Assembly (NCBI GenBank): GCA_002102225.1
Contig: LQPB01000049.1
Span: 1-62,249 of the forward strand
Source of the DNA: Mycobacterium interjectum
GTDB lineage: Bacteria; Actinomycetota; Actinomycetes; Mycobacteriales; Mycobacteriaceae
Length of the DNA: 62,249 nt
Reading direction: 5' to 3'
Shown: positions 20,774 through 28,570 of the stretch, in pieces
How positions within the stretch are numbered: position 1 is the first letter of the stretch
Layout: every line of letters starts with the position of its first letter
Notes under the pieces: model-generated
The model's input: only the letters and a program-made list of their open reading frames with translations
The model's database searches: none
What the model was told of the DNA's origin: nothing
Position numbers and translations under genes: made by a program

Positions 20774-21202
20774 TCACTGCAGGGACGCGAGATTGCCGAC
20801 CGACTTGCGGATGTCGGATCGCAGCACCCTGGCGACCAGGCCGCCGACCGGCCCGCTGAGCACCCCGCCGTTCAGGTCCGCGGTGAGGTGAAAATTCGAT
20901 CCGGGATTGTCGTCGGAAATCGTCACCCCGACCGCGATCCGAATCCCACCGCGGCCGCGGCCTTGCAGCTCAATCGCTTCCGGCGCGTCGTAGCAGGTGA
21001 CTTCCCAGTGGATGACGTTGCGGAAGCCCTTGACCTTGATGCACGAGGAAACGGAGGTGCCCTTCTCGATGCTCGACGGAACGGGCCCGCGCCAGCCGCC
21101 GAAAATCGTCAGCCACTCGTCGAATCGACGCAGATCGGACGCGAGCTTCCAGGCGGTTTCCGGTTCCATGTCGGAGGACATCGAAACATCTACTCGTGCC
21201 AA
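20774..21202 (-). CDS. SRPBCC (START-like) family protein
   Basis: This 142-residue protein has the polyketide-cyclase/dehydrase-like SRPBCC pattern: a strand with ARVDVSMSSDM, helix PETAWKLASDLRRFDEWL, then strands ending with a long C-terminal helix. These proteins bind small hydrophobic ligands in a deep pocket. The TTG at 21202 is preferred as the start because AGGAG lies about 12 nt upstream and homologues begin MARVDVS; longer readings are low-complexity. It is minus strand, convergent with the molybdoenzyme fusion. Confidence 0.8.
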   Translation of the reverse strand: MARVDVSMSSDMEPETAWKLASDLRRFDEWLTIFGGWRGPVPSSIEKGTSVSSCIKVKGFRNVIHWEVTCYDAPEAIELQGRGRGGIRIAVGVTISDDNPGSNFHLTADLNGGVLSGPVGGLVARVLRSDIRKSVGNLASLQ

Positions 21203-21284
21203 GTTTTCTCGCTCCTCGTGAGACGGTCGGTCTTGGGACCCGAATACCCGGCCGCGACGAAGAGGTAAACGCGGTCGCGGCCTG

Positions 21285-21842
21285 CTAGGGCCAGACCTCC
21301 TGCAACTGGTGGGCCACGTCGATGACTTGCGCGGCCTGGGACTGCGGTGAGTCGATTTCCTCGGCGACGTACGAGGCGATGAATCGGCGGATCTCGCCGT
21401 CGACGCCGGCCAGGATCCGCAGCACCTCGCCGCGGAAGGACTTCGACGACACATTGACCGTGATGTCGGATGGCCTCGGCTTCGCCACGTCGACGATCAG
21501 GAGCAGGGGCTCGGCGGCGCGCGCCGTGGCGCGCAACGCGATGTCCCCGGAGACCACGAACCGCTGCTTGTCGAGCCGCAGGTCCAGCAGCAGATCGATG
21601 GACAAGGGAATGTGGATGACGAACGTGATGTCGTCGCCCAACCGCCGGGTGACCTTCGGGTCCTGGATCTTGACGTTGGCGCTGACCTTGGCAATACCGC
21701 CGGGGCCCTGAGCGATCGGCTCCATGGCGAACTCGTTGCCGGCGATGTCCGCGAAGGCGGCGGCGACACGCTCGGGGGTCACGGCGACCTCGAAGAACCT
21801 GCGTCCGAACTCTTCGTAGGTGAAATACTCGCGATTTTGCAT
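21285..21842 (-). CDS. Conserved mycobacterial DUF2505-like protein (Rv1780 type)
   Basis: This 185-residue protein starts MQNREYFTYEEFGRRFFE. It has an SRPBCC-like layout, with alternating strands in the middle (ITFVIHIPLSIDLLLDLRL, FVVSGDIALRATA) and a C-terminal helix. From gene order it corresponds to Rv1780 of M. tuberculosis, a conserved protein of unknown function. It may form an operon with the SRPBCC gene 82 bp downstream. It diverges from the DUF4407 gene. No signal peptide is visible. Confidence 0.75.
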   Translation of the reverse strand: MQNREYFTYEEFGRRFFEVAVTPERVAAAFADIAGNEFAMEPIAQGPGGIAKVSANVKIQDPKVTRRLGDDITFVIHIPLSIDLLLDLRLDKQRFVVSGDIALRATARAAEPLLLIVDVAKPRPSDITVNVSSKSFRGEVLRILAGVDGEIRRFIASYVAEEIDSPQSQAAQVIDVAHQLQEVWP

Positions 21843-22076
21843 AGGCTTATACCGTCTCACGTCCCCTGCCGGAACGGTCGCTGATCTGCCCGCGTCGCCG
21901 CAATTTCGCGGCGGCGGCGGCCGGGGATCAGGGTTGAGTGCACCCGGCGGGTAACACCAGGCTGTGGTCCGCATTCGCCCTGTCCTCTGTGAAGAGCACC
22001 ACAGGCGTGGCGCTTCGATTCGGTGTGAGGGCCGGCGGCCTGGGAGGCTTGACCCACTGGGAGGTGTTTGGAGCTG

Positions 22077-23852
22077 ATGTGCGCCCAACAACATGCCGAG
22101 GCAACTACTGAGCCTCGCTCGTTCGCGTCGCGGATCGAGGGGCCGCTCACGTGGCTCGGCGGTGGTCACTGGGGAGAACTCGGTGAGCGCCACGAGCGGT
22201 CCACCCATGCGGTGGCCGGTGCGGTCGTGCTGCTCGGGGCCCTGCTGGCGGCGCTGGTCGCCGGCGTGGCCCTCGGTGAGGCGGCACGGTGGCCGATGCT
22301 CGCCGTCGTGCCCGTCGCGCTGGTGTTCGGCCTGCTGGTGGGCGCGGTGGTGCGCGGCACCGCCGGCGGGCCCGGCGGGAGCCGTGCCGGCATCGCCGGA
22401 CGCGGGGCGGTCGCGGTGGCGGTCGGCGGCGTGGTCGGGGAACTCGCGGCGCTGGTCATCTTCGCCGGCTCGATCGACGACCGCCTGGACCAACAGGCCC
22501 TCCGCGGCGCCGAGTCGTCGCCGCCGGTCGCGCAGGCCGCTGCGGCCCTGCAACAGGCCCAGGAGGCGCGCGGTGGGCTCGACCGGGCCGTCGAGCGGGC
22601 TCGCGAGCACCAGGACCAGGCCCTGGTCGTGGCGCGCTGCGAATACCACCCCACCCCGGCCTGCCCGCAGACCCGGATCACCGGCGTTCCCGGGTCCGGG
22701 CCCGAAACACGAACGGCAAACCAGCTTCTCGCCGACGCGCAGCATGAGCTGGACAACGCGCTGGCGGCCCGGGATCGCCAAGCGCCCGACCTGGACGCCC
22801 GGGTGTCGCGCGAGGAATTGGCCCTGACGCGCGCGCGGCAGCACGCGGTCGCGGACTCCCGCCGGGGTCTGGGCGCGCGCTGGGTGGCGATGAACGACAT
22901 GACGCTGGCCAGCCCGGGCGCTTTGGCGCTGCGAGTGGCGACGATCGCTTTCTTCGCGCTGCTGTGCCTGCTGCCGCTGATCCTGCGGCGGTGGCGTGGC
23001 GAGACGACCCACGACCGCCATGCGACGGCGCGCGCGGAGCAGGAGCGCGCCGAACTCGAGGCGGACACCGCGATCGCGATCAAGCGCGCGCAGGTCCGCC
23101 GCGAGGCCGAGATCATGTGGGCCGAGCACCAACTCACGCAGGCCCGGCTCGCGATCGAGGCCCAGACCGAGATCGACCGCGCAAACCAGCGCCGGCGGGT
23201 GATGGAGGCCCTCGATCCCCCGGTGCGCACATCGTCGCGACGTGCGGTCGAGCCGGCGGACGACGACATCTACCTGCCGATTGCGGCGGAGGCCGAGGCC
23301 GCCAGCCTGGCTATCGCGCCCCCGCCGCCTGCCGAGGTGGCCCCCGAAAACTTGCCGGCGCAGGTGGAGCCGCCCGGCGAGGTCGAACCGCGGCACGACG
23401 AGCGCGCGACCCCGTTGATTCCGTCCATTCCCGACGCCACCAAGGCCGCGGCGCGCTGGATTCGCCCGTTGGTGCCGCCGTTCGTCGCGCGGGTGATCGA
23501 CAACACGACCGCGCCCCTGCGCACCGCGCGTCAGGTGTTCGAAGAGGTCGAGGAGATCCGGTTCTCGCTTCGGCGCACCCACAGGGTGACGTTCGACGCG
23601 GAAAGCACCGACAACGGCGGGCAGTCCCCGCACCACGCGGAGAACTCCCCCGCGGCGCGGATCGCGTCGTCGCGCCAGCAGCGCGGCCCCGCCGGCCACG
23701 AGCAGTACTCGTCGTTGCGGCGGGTGGCCGCTCGGGAGGCCACCCCGCTGGGTGCGGCCGAGGACGAGCGCAGCGCCGAGCTGACCCAGCGTGACGCCCC
23801 GCGCGAATTGCGGTCATCCGACGGACCGCGCCAGCTGCCGCCCGGAAAGTGA
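22077..23852 (+). CDS. DUF4407 integral membrane protein (Rv1779c type)
   Basis: This protein of about 591 residues has hydrophobic helices at about 46-68, 73-95, 110-132 and 285-303. Between the third and fourth lies a long charged coiled-coil stretch rich in QQAQEA/ARDRQ. A second helical stretch follows the last helix, then a Pro-rich tail. This is the DUF4407 layout. Its function is unknown. The ATG at 22077 is chosen over the TTG nine bases upstream because GGAG is close by. From gene order it matches Rv1779c. Confidence 0.8.
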   Translation: MCAQQHAEATTEPRSFASRIEGPLTWLGGGHWGELGERHERSTHAVAGAVVLLGALLAALVAGVALGEAARWPMLAVVPVALVFGLLVGAVVRGTAGGPGGSRAGIAGRGAVAVAVGGVVGELAALVIFAGSIDDRLDQQALRGAESSPPVAQAAAALQQAQEARGGLDRAVERAREHQDQALVVARCEYHPTPACPQTRITGVPGSGPETRTANQLLADAQHELDNALAARDRQAPDLDARVSREELALTRARQHAVADSRRGLGARWVAMNDMTLASPGALALRVATIAFFALLCLLPLILRRWRGETTHDRHATARAEQERAELEADTAIAIKRAQVRREAEIMWAEHQLTQARLAIEAQTEIDRANQRRRVMEALDPPVRTSSRRAVEPADDDIYLPIAAEAEAASLAIAPPPPAEVAPENLPAQVEPPGEVEPRHDERATPLIPSIPDATKAAARWIRPLVPPFVARVIDNTTAPLRTARQVFEEVEEIRFSLRRTHRVTFDAESTDNGGQSPHHAENSPAARIASSRQQRGPAGHEQYSSLRRVAAREATPLGAAEDERSAELTQRDAPRELRSSDGPRQLPPGK

Positions 23853-23995
23853 TCGGCCGGCGCCGCACCGCGAGCGGCGTTGGCGCACAGCGTCATTCGA
23901 ATCACTCTGATTTCACCGTGTGGTCAGCTTTCGTTTAATTTCCGTTTGACCGCAAGGGATGCACCCGTAGCGTCGCTTTGCAACAATCACGAACC

Positions 23996-24343
23996 ATGAG
24001 ACTCGCGCTGTTGGCGGCAAGCGCTGCCGTGGTGATCGGTACGGCCGCCCCCGCCTACGCCGACCCCACCCCCAAAGACCAAGCCTTTTTGACCGCGCTT
24101 TCGCAGGCCGGGGTGACCTACCTGAACGCCGACCGCGCGATCACGGCAGGCAAACAGGTCTGCAGCCTGGCCGACGGCGGGATGACGGGCGAGGAGATCG
24201 TCAAGAACCTGCAGGACCGCAACCCGGGTTTCCAGGGCCCGGGCGCCGCGAAGTTTGCGGCGATCGCGGCCTCCGCGTACTGCCCCGAAAAACTGTCGCA
24301 AGCCGAGGACCCCGGCCCGGCGCCCAAGCCCAGCGGCGCCTAG
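23996..24343 (+). CDS. Secreted DUF732 protein
   Basis: This 115-residue protein has a Sec signal peptide (MRLALLAASAAVVIGTAAPAYA, cut before Asp-Pro) and a DUF732 domain containing two cysteines, in QVCSLADGG and AYCPEKL, likely disulfide-bonded. DUF732 proteins are small mycobacterial secreted proteins of unknown role (Rv1804c/Rv1810 type). The ATG at 23996 places the signal peptide at the N-terminus. It is separated from the flanking genes by about 140-170 bp, so it is probably monocistronic. Confidence 0.88.
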   Translation: MRLALLAASAAVVIGTAAPAYADPTPKDQAFLTALSQAGVTYLNADRAITAGKQVCSLADGGMTGEEIVKNLQDRNPGFQGPGAAKFAAIAASAYCPEKLSQAEDPGPAPKPSGA

Positions 24344-24515
24344 CCACAGACCCGTCGCGCGCTGAACGGCCGCGCGCGTGCGGGGCCGCAGCAGCCGATC
24401 CACGCGAAGGTATGATCCTCCCGACAAAGGGGGGCGGATCGCGTGAGGCGGCGGCAATGGCAGGGCAGGATCTTGCGGTGAGTACCGGAAGAGCGATCGT
24501 GGCTCCGGCCGGCAC

Positions 24516-24965
24516 ATGAAGATCACCCTGTTCCTCGCGGACGCGGCGCAGGCCGATGCCCAATCGGGCAAGGTCCATGCCCTCGGGCTGGGCTGGCGGC
24601 AGTGCCAAACACCCACGCCCCCTTTCGCTTTGGTGCTGTTCCTGGACATCGACTGGGACGAGACCAACAAGCCGCACAAGCTGACCTGCCAGCTGTTGAC
24701 CACCGATGGCGACCCGGTGGTGGTGATGGGGACCCAGGGGCCCCAGCGGATCTCTTTCGAGGCGTCCGCGGAGGCCGGGCGCCCGCCGGGGGCGATCCAC
24801 GGCACCTCGGTTCGGATGCCGCTCACGCTCAACATCCCGGCCGGAATACCGCTGGAGCCCGGGCTCTACGAGTGGCGGGTGGAGGTCGACGGTTTCGAGC
24901 AGGCGACCGCGGTTGAGGCGTTTGTCGTCATCGGAGCCGCGCACCCGCCGGCGACACCCGCCTAG
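24516..24965 (+). CDS. DUF6941 family protein (Rv1778c type)
   Basis: This 149-residue protein begins MKITLFLADAAQADAQSGKVHALGLGW, characteristic of DUF6941, and continues with beta-sandwich-like strands (LVLFLDIDWDETNKPHKL, LPLTLNIPAG-type stretch, GLYEWRVEVDG). The family function is unknown. Length and position suit Rv1778c in the M. tuberculosis order; the cyp144/TetR pair that lies beside it there is absent here. It is convergent with the PhlG-like gene, with a hairpin between them. Confidence 0.8.
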   Translation: MKITLFLADAAQADAQSGKVHALGLGWRQCQTPTPPFALVLFLDIDWDETNKPHKLTCQLLTTDGDPVVVMGTQGPQRISFEASAEAGRPPGAIHGTSVRMPLTLNIPAGIPLEPGLYEWRVEVDGFEQATAVEAFVVIGAAHPPATPA

Positions 24966-24983
24966 CCGCGCGGGTGCGGTGAC

Positions 24984-25010
24984 CGACGCGCCCACCCGAG
25001 AAGCGCGTCG
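24984..25010. terminator. Hairpin between convergent genes
   Basis: CGACGCGC (24984-24991) and GCGCGTCG (25003-25010) form a perfect 8-bp GC stem with an 11-nt loop, midway between the stops of the DUF6941 and PhlG-like genes. It may terminate transcription from either side. Confidence 0.45.
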
Positions 25011-25055
25011 CCCGTTACGTTTTCGCGTGGTCGGCGCGGTCTCGCCCGCCGAGGA

Positions 25056-25865
25056 CTACTCGTCGCCGAAGGCCGCGTGGAGCTCGGGCAAGAACCCCGC
25101 TAGATGGTTCATCTCCTGGGCGCAGTGCACCAGCAGATTGCGGCCGCTGGCCACGGGGTCGCCCAGTAACCGCGACGCGACGGGGCGCAGCGCCTTGGAC
25201 GCGACGCCGGGGGCCTTGCGCACCGCGATGTGCGGCCCGCCCATCCAGAATCGCGACCGCATCTCGGCGCCGTTGGCCGTCGACCTGATGTGGTGGATGA
25301 ACCAGCCGACATCGACCGGAGCGTCGCTGGATCCCAACCGCGCGCAGATCGCCACCGCGTCATCGCCGTCGGGTGGACAGCCCAGTTCCGCCGGCTCGAC
25401 GAATTGGATTGCGCCGTTGAGCATCGTCGAGCCGATGTACTCGCTGATGATCGACCAGCGGCCGATGTAGCGCCGGGCGCCCTGACGGCCGGTGTCGTCA
25501 CCGTCCTTCCACGCGGCCGACAGATGGGCGCGCGGATGCCACAGCTTGTAGCGCCGGGTGTCGCAGCCGTGCCAGCCGAACCACCATGACCACATCGCCG
25601 GGGTGACTCCGGGCATGTCGGTGCGCACGGATACCTGGTAGCTGCCGTCCTCCAGGACCGCGTAGCCGTTCTCGGTCTGCTGGTAGCCCTGCTCGGCGAC
25701 GCCGGCGGCGTCCTCGAACGCCGACATCGCCATCCCCCCTTGCGGGCCATGGTGGAGCGCCTCGACGACATGCGTTGGAAGCGGGGCCATCTCGGGCTTG
25801 AAGAACTTGCCGAACGGCGTGTTCGCGTCGTCGTTGCGGTAGCCCAGGTAGAGGTCGCCGGTCAT
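25056..25865 (-). CDS. DAPG hydrolase (PhlG) family protein (Rv1775 type)
   Basis: This protein of about 269 residues has blocks typical of the PhlG/phloretin-hydrolase-like fold: MWSWWFGWHG, RYKLWHPRAH, and EMNHLAGFLPELHAAF at the C-terminus. These enzymes cleave C-C bonds in acylated phloroglucinols using a metal, with His/Glu ligands spread over the fold; the true substrate here is unknown. The ATG overlaps the upstream oxidase stop as TGATG; a GTG one codon earlier is possible. The pair diverges from an IclR regulator. Confidence 0.75.
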   Translation of the reverse strand: MTGDLYLGYRNDDANTPFGKFFKPEMAPLPTHVVEALHHGPQGGMAMSAFEDAAGVAEQGYQQTENGYAVLEDGSYQVSVRTDMPGVTPAMWSWWFGWHGCDTRRYKLWHPRAHLSAAWKDGDDTGRQGARRYIGRWSIISEYIGSTMLNGAIQFVEPAELGCPPDGDDAVAICARLGSSDAPVDVGWFIHHIRSTANGAEMRSRFWMGGPHIAVRKAPGVASKALRPVASRLLGDPVASGRNLLVHCAQEMNHLAGFLPELHAAFGDE

Positions 25866-27205
25866 CACAGTCGCCCCATCCAGGCGTTGAACAGGCCGTC
25901 GGGGTCATACATGGCGCGCGCCTTGTCCAGCCGCGCCATCGCCTCGTCGCTGGCGAACTTCGCCGGGCGCTGGCCGAGGTTCTCGTCGGCGAGCTGGATC
26001 CCGGTGGCCAGCCCGGACATGGCGGCCATGTTGGATCCCGCCCAGTTGCCGTACTTGTCGTCGTCGGCGGCGTCCTTCCAGGAGCCGTAGAGGGCCAGGT
26101 AGATCTCGTCTTCGATGCTGTAGGCCATGTTCTGGCGGGCCGGCGACGGCCCCCAGTTCAGCCAGAGGAAGTGGGACGGGGCCGGCGGCATCGTGTCGAG
26201 GATCCGATGGATGCCCGGCAACAGCTCCTCGGCCGACGCCGAGGTCCACATGTTGTCCGCCGTATAGCGGTAATCGTTCAGGTAATGGGTCATCACCGCC
26301 GTGAACCAGGTGGGTAAATCGCTGGGCATGTAAGGGACTTTCAGCACGGCTCGATCGACGACGGGACAGGTGTCGAAGATCGCGAGGGCCTGTTGGGCCT
26401 CCGCTTCGGAGTCGGCGAAGGCCGGCGACGCGAACGCGATGCCGGGGCCGTCGATGCCCATCTCCGAGAGGCTGCGGGTCGCGATGGCCTGCATCTCGAC
26501 GCGACGGTCCACTTCGGCGCTGATGCTGCGGGCCCAGCTGTAGACCTCGTCGGCGACGTCCCATGGGTAGACGTACACGCTGGTGCCACAGGCGGCCGGG
26601 CGCGGGTACAGCTTCAAATAAAACGACGTGACGACGCCGAAAAACCCCGGGCCCGCCCCGCGGGCAGCGAAGTAGAGGTCGGGGTGGTTCTCCGCATCGC
26701 AGTGGATCTGTTCGCCGTCGGCGGTGATGACATCGAGCCCGACGACGCTCTCGCAGGCCGGGCCGTAGATCCGGCTGTTCCAGCCGTATCCGCCCTGCAA
26801 CAGGTAACCGCCGAGGCAGACTCCCTTGCAATGGCCGCCCGGGAAGAACAGGTTTTGGGCCTCCAGGTCCGCCATGAGGAGGCTGCCGCCCTTGCCCGGC
26901 CCGACGACGGCGGTCTTCTTGTCGGCGTCGATCGTCGCGTGATCGAGGCGGCTGAGGTCCAGCAGCACGGCGCCGTCGCGCAGATGGCTGGCCGCGAAGC
27001 TGTGCCCACCCGACACGATGTTGACCTTGTGGCCGTTGGCCTTGGCGTAGCGCAGGCCCGCGACGATGTCCTCGGCGTCGATGGCCTGCACGATCATCTC
27101 GGGATACCGGTCGGGCACCTTTTGGTGCCACACGGTGCCCTGGCGGGCGGCCTCGTAGCCGTCATCGCCGCGGGAAAAATGTCGCCCGGCCGGTAGCGCG
27201 CCCAT
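25865..27205 (-). CDS. Berberine-bridge-like FAD oxidase with probable bicovalent flavin (Rv1774 type)
   Basis: This 446-residue protein of the FAD_binding_4/BBE type has the PCMH flavin domain at the N-terminus and a C-terminal YGNWAGSN...FNAWMGRL region. His68 in SGGHS and Cys130 in KGVCLGG have the same 62-residue spacing as the two FAD attachment residues of berberine bridge enzyme, so bicovalent FAD is likely. The start at 27205 is chosen over 27226 because AAAGGAG ends 6 nt before it. It is co-translated with the PhlG-like gene. It resembles Rv1774. Confidence 0.87.
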   Translation of the reverse strand: MGALPAGRHFSRGDDGYEAARQGTVWHQKVPDRYPEMIVQAIDAEDIVAGLRYAKANGHKVNIVSGGHSFAASHLRDGAVLLDLSRLDHATIDADKKTAVVGPGKGGSLLMADLEAQNLFFPGGHCKGVCLGGYLLQGGYGWNSRIYGPACESVVGLDVITADGEQIHCDAENHPDLYFAARGAGPGFFGVVTSFYLKLYPRPAACGTSVYVYPWDVADEVYSWARSISAEVDRRVEMQAIATRSLSEMGIDGPGIAFASPAFADSEAEAQQALAIFDTCPVVDRAVLKVPYMPSDLPTWFTAVMTHYLNDYRYTADNMWTSASAEELLPGIHRILDTMPPAPSHFLWLNWGPSPARQNMAYSIEDEIYLALYGSWKDAADDDKYGNWAGSNMAAMSGLATGIQLADENLGQRPAKFASDEAMARLDKARAMYDPDGLFNAWMGRL

Positions 27206-27242
27206 CGGAGCTCCTTTGATCCACATTACGGCTCTTTGTAGA

Positions 27243-27266
27243 CCGCAATGCGGAACACTATAGTGT
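27243..27266. promoter_or_regulatory. Palindromic operators overlapping the divergent IclR/oxidase promoter
   Basis: CCGCAATGCGG (27243-27253) and the perfect 12-bp palindrome ACACTATAGTGT (27255-27266) lie in the 65-bp divergent region. The second contains a TATAGT -10 box (27259-27264) six bases before the IclR GTG and, being symmetric, a TATAGT on the minus strand facing the oxidase. A repressor bound here would block both promoters. Confidence 0.6.
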
Positions 27267-27270
27267 CCTC

Positions 27271-28017
27271 GTGGCTTCCAGGGAAGAAAACGTGGGGACT
27301 GGTCGCGACGAAGGCATCCAGGTGTTACGTCGCGCCGCCGCCGCGCTGGACGAGATCGCCGCCGAGCCGGGACGCCTGCGCCTGGTCGACCTCGGCGAGC
27401 GGCTGGGACTGGCCAAGTCGACGGCGCGGCGCCTGCTGGTGGGCCTGGTTGAGGTCGGGCTGGCCAATGTCGACACGCAGGGCCACTTTTCCCTCGGTGA
27501 GCGCTTGCTGGGGTACGGGAGGGCCGACGGGGCGCAGATTGCCACCATCTTCCGCCCGACGATCGAGCGAGTGGCGCGCGCGACCGACGGCGAGACCGTC
27601 GACCTGTCGGTGCTGCGGGGACAGCGGATGTGGTTCGTCGACCAGATCGAGTCGTCGCACCGCCTCCGGGCGGTCTCGGCCGTCGGCGTGCGCTTCCCCC
27701 TCGAATCGACCGCCAACGGAAAGGCGGCCCTCGCCGCGCTCGACCCGGCCGACGCGGAGGCCACCCTCGCTCGGTTCCACCCCGACGTCGCCGAGTCGCT
27801 GCGCGCGGAGATCGCCGAGATCAGGCGCACCGGGATCGCTTTCGACCGCGACGAACACACCGCGGGGATCTCGGCCGCTGCGATCGCGCGGCGCGCCGTG
27901 GGCGACAACGTGGTCGCGATCTCGGTTCCGGCCCCCACCGAACGCTTTCGCGAGAAGGAGCGGCGCATCATCGACGCGCTGCGCGCGGCGGCCGACTCGA
28001 CGGCCTGGGAGCGTTGA
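27271..28017 (+). CDS. IclR-family transcriptional regulator (Rv1773c type)
   Basis: This 248-residue regulator has an N-terminal winged helix-turn-helix (about residues 17-70, LVDLGERLGLAKSTARRLLVGLVEVGL) and a C-terminal IclR ligand-binding domain with RLRAVSAVGVRFPLESTANGKAALA and GISAAAIARRAVGDN. It probably controls the divergent oxidase/PhlG-like pair and itself through the palindromes just upstream. The GTG lacks a Shine-Dalgarno sequence and follows a TATAGT box by six bases, so the mRNA is probably leaderless. Confidence 0.9.
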   Translation: MASREENVGTGRDEGIQVLRRAAAALDEIAAEPGRLRLVDLGERLGLAKSTARRLLVGLVEVGLANVDTQGHFSLGERLLGYGRADGAQIATIFRPTIERVARATDGETVDLSVLRGQRMWFVDQIESSHRLRAVSAVGVRFPLESTANGKAALAALDPADAEATLARFHPDVAESLRAEIAEIRRTGIAFDRDEHTAGISAAAIARRAVGDNVVAISVPAPTERFREKERRIIDALRAAADSTAWER

Positions 28018-28087
28018 AGCCCGGTGGATGCTGGCGACGGCCGCGGTACCCCCCAGGACCCCGGCCGCGCCAAGTCCTAACCCGCCC

Positions 28088-28378
28088 TCAGCAGCTCACC
28101 GCGGCCGACCTGGCGAACAACGAGCCCCACTCCCGACGGGCCGCCGACTGCGCGTCGCCGAAGCTGGGTGTCTTCTCCCCCTCGCCGGCCAGATGGACAA
28201 GCGCCCAGGCCATGGCGAACACCGGAACCTTGTGACGCAGTGCCGCACTGTGCAATTCATCGAAAGCAACCTGCGAGGGGCAGCGGCGAAGGCCGATGAG
28301 GATGCCTCGCGCGGTGTCGAGAATGCGGCCGGAATTCGGGCCATACGAAGTCTGGGCGGGAACCCAGTTCGCCATCAT
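28088..28378 (-). CDS. ANTAR-domain protein without a sensor domain
   Basis: This 96-residue protein consists almost entirely of an ANTAR RNA-binding domain: DTARGILIGLRRCPSQVAFDEL then SAALRHKVPVFAMAWALVHLA, the three-helix pattern in which the A-x-G-x-L and late aromatic/Ala positions are kept. ANTAR proteins usually carry a receiver, GAF or PAS domain and prevent termination by binding paired RNA hairpins; none is present here. The start ATG-ATG at 28378 follows AGGAGGT by 9 nt. It is convergent with the IclR gene. Confidence 0.75.
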   Translation of the reverse strand: MMANWVPAQTSYGPNSGRILDTARGILIGLRRCPSQVAFDELHSAALRHKVPVFAMAWALVHLAGEGEKTPSFGDAQSAARREWGSLFARSAAVSC

Positions 28379-28570
28379 GCTGTCGATACCTCCTGTTGCG
28401 TCCCAACGAAACCCGCTACGCGCATGGCGGAAGAGAATCCGTTCGGTTCGCATCGTCGCGCCGTTAATTCCCGAAAGGCGCCCTCTGCAATGATTTGCGG
28501 ATTGAACGAGTTTGTGCCAGAGCGCCGCCCGTATCGATATGCGCTTGTGACCCTTTCGGGATCGGGCGAA

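Noticed and set aside
21285..23699. 804-codon minus-strand frame covering the Rv1780-like gene and antisense to DUF4407
   Set aside because: Only 21285-21842 resembles a protein family. The rest is antisense to a convincing membrane-protein gene.
28018..28087. Terminator hairpin between IclR and the ANTAR gene
   Set aside because: Only a short CGGCCG self-palindrome occurs on each side; no convincing stem.
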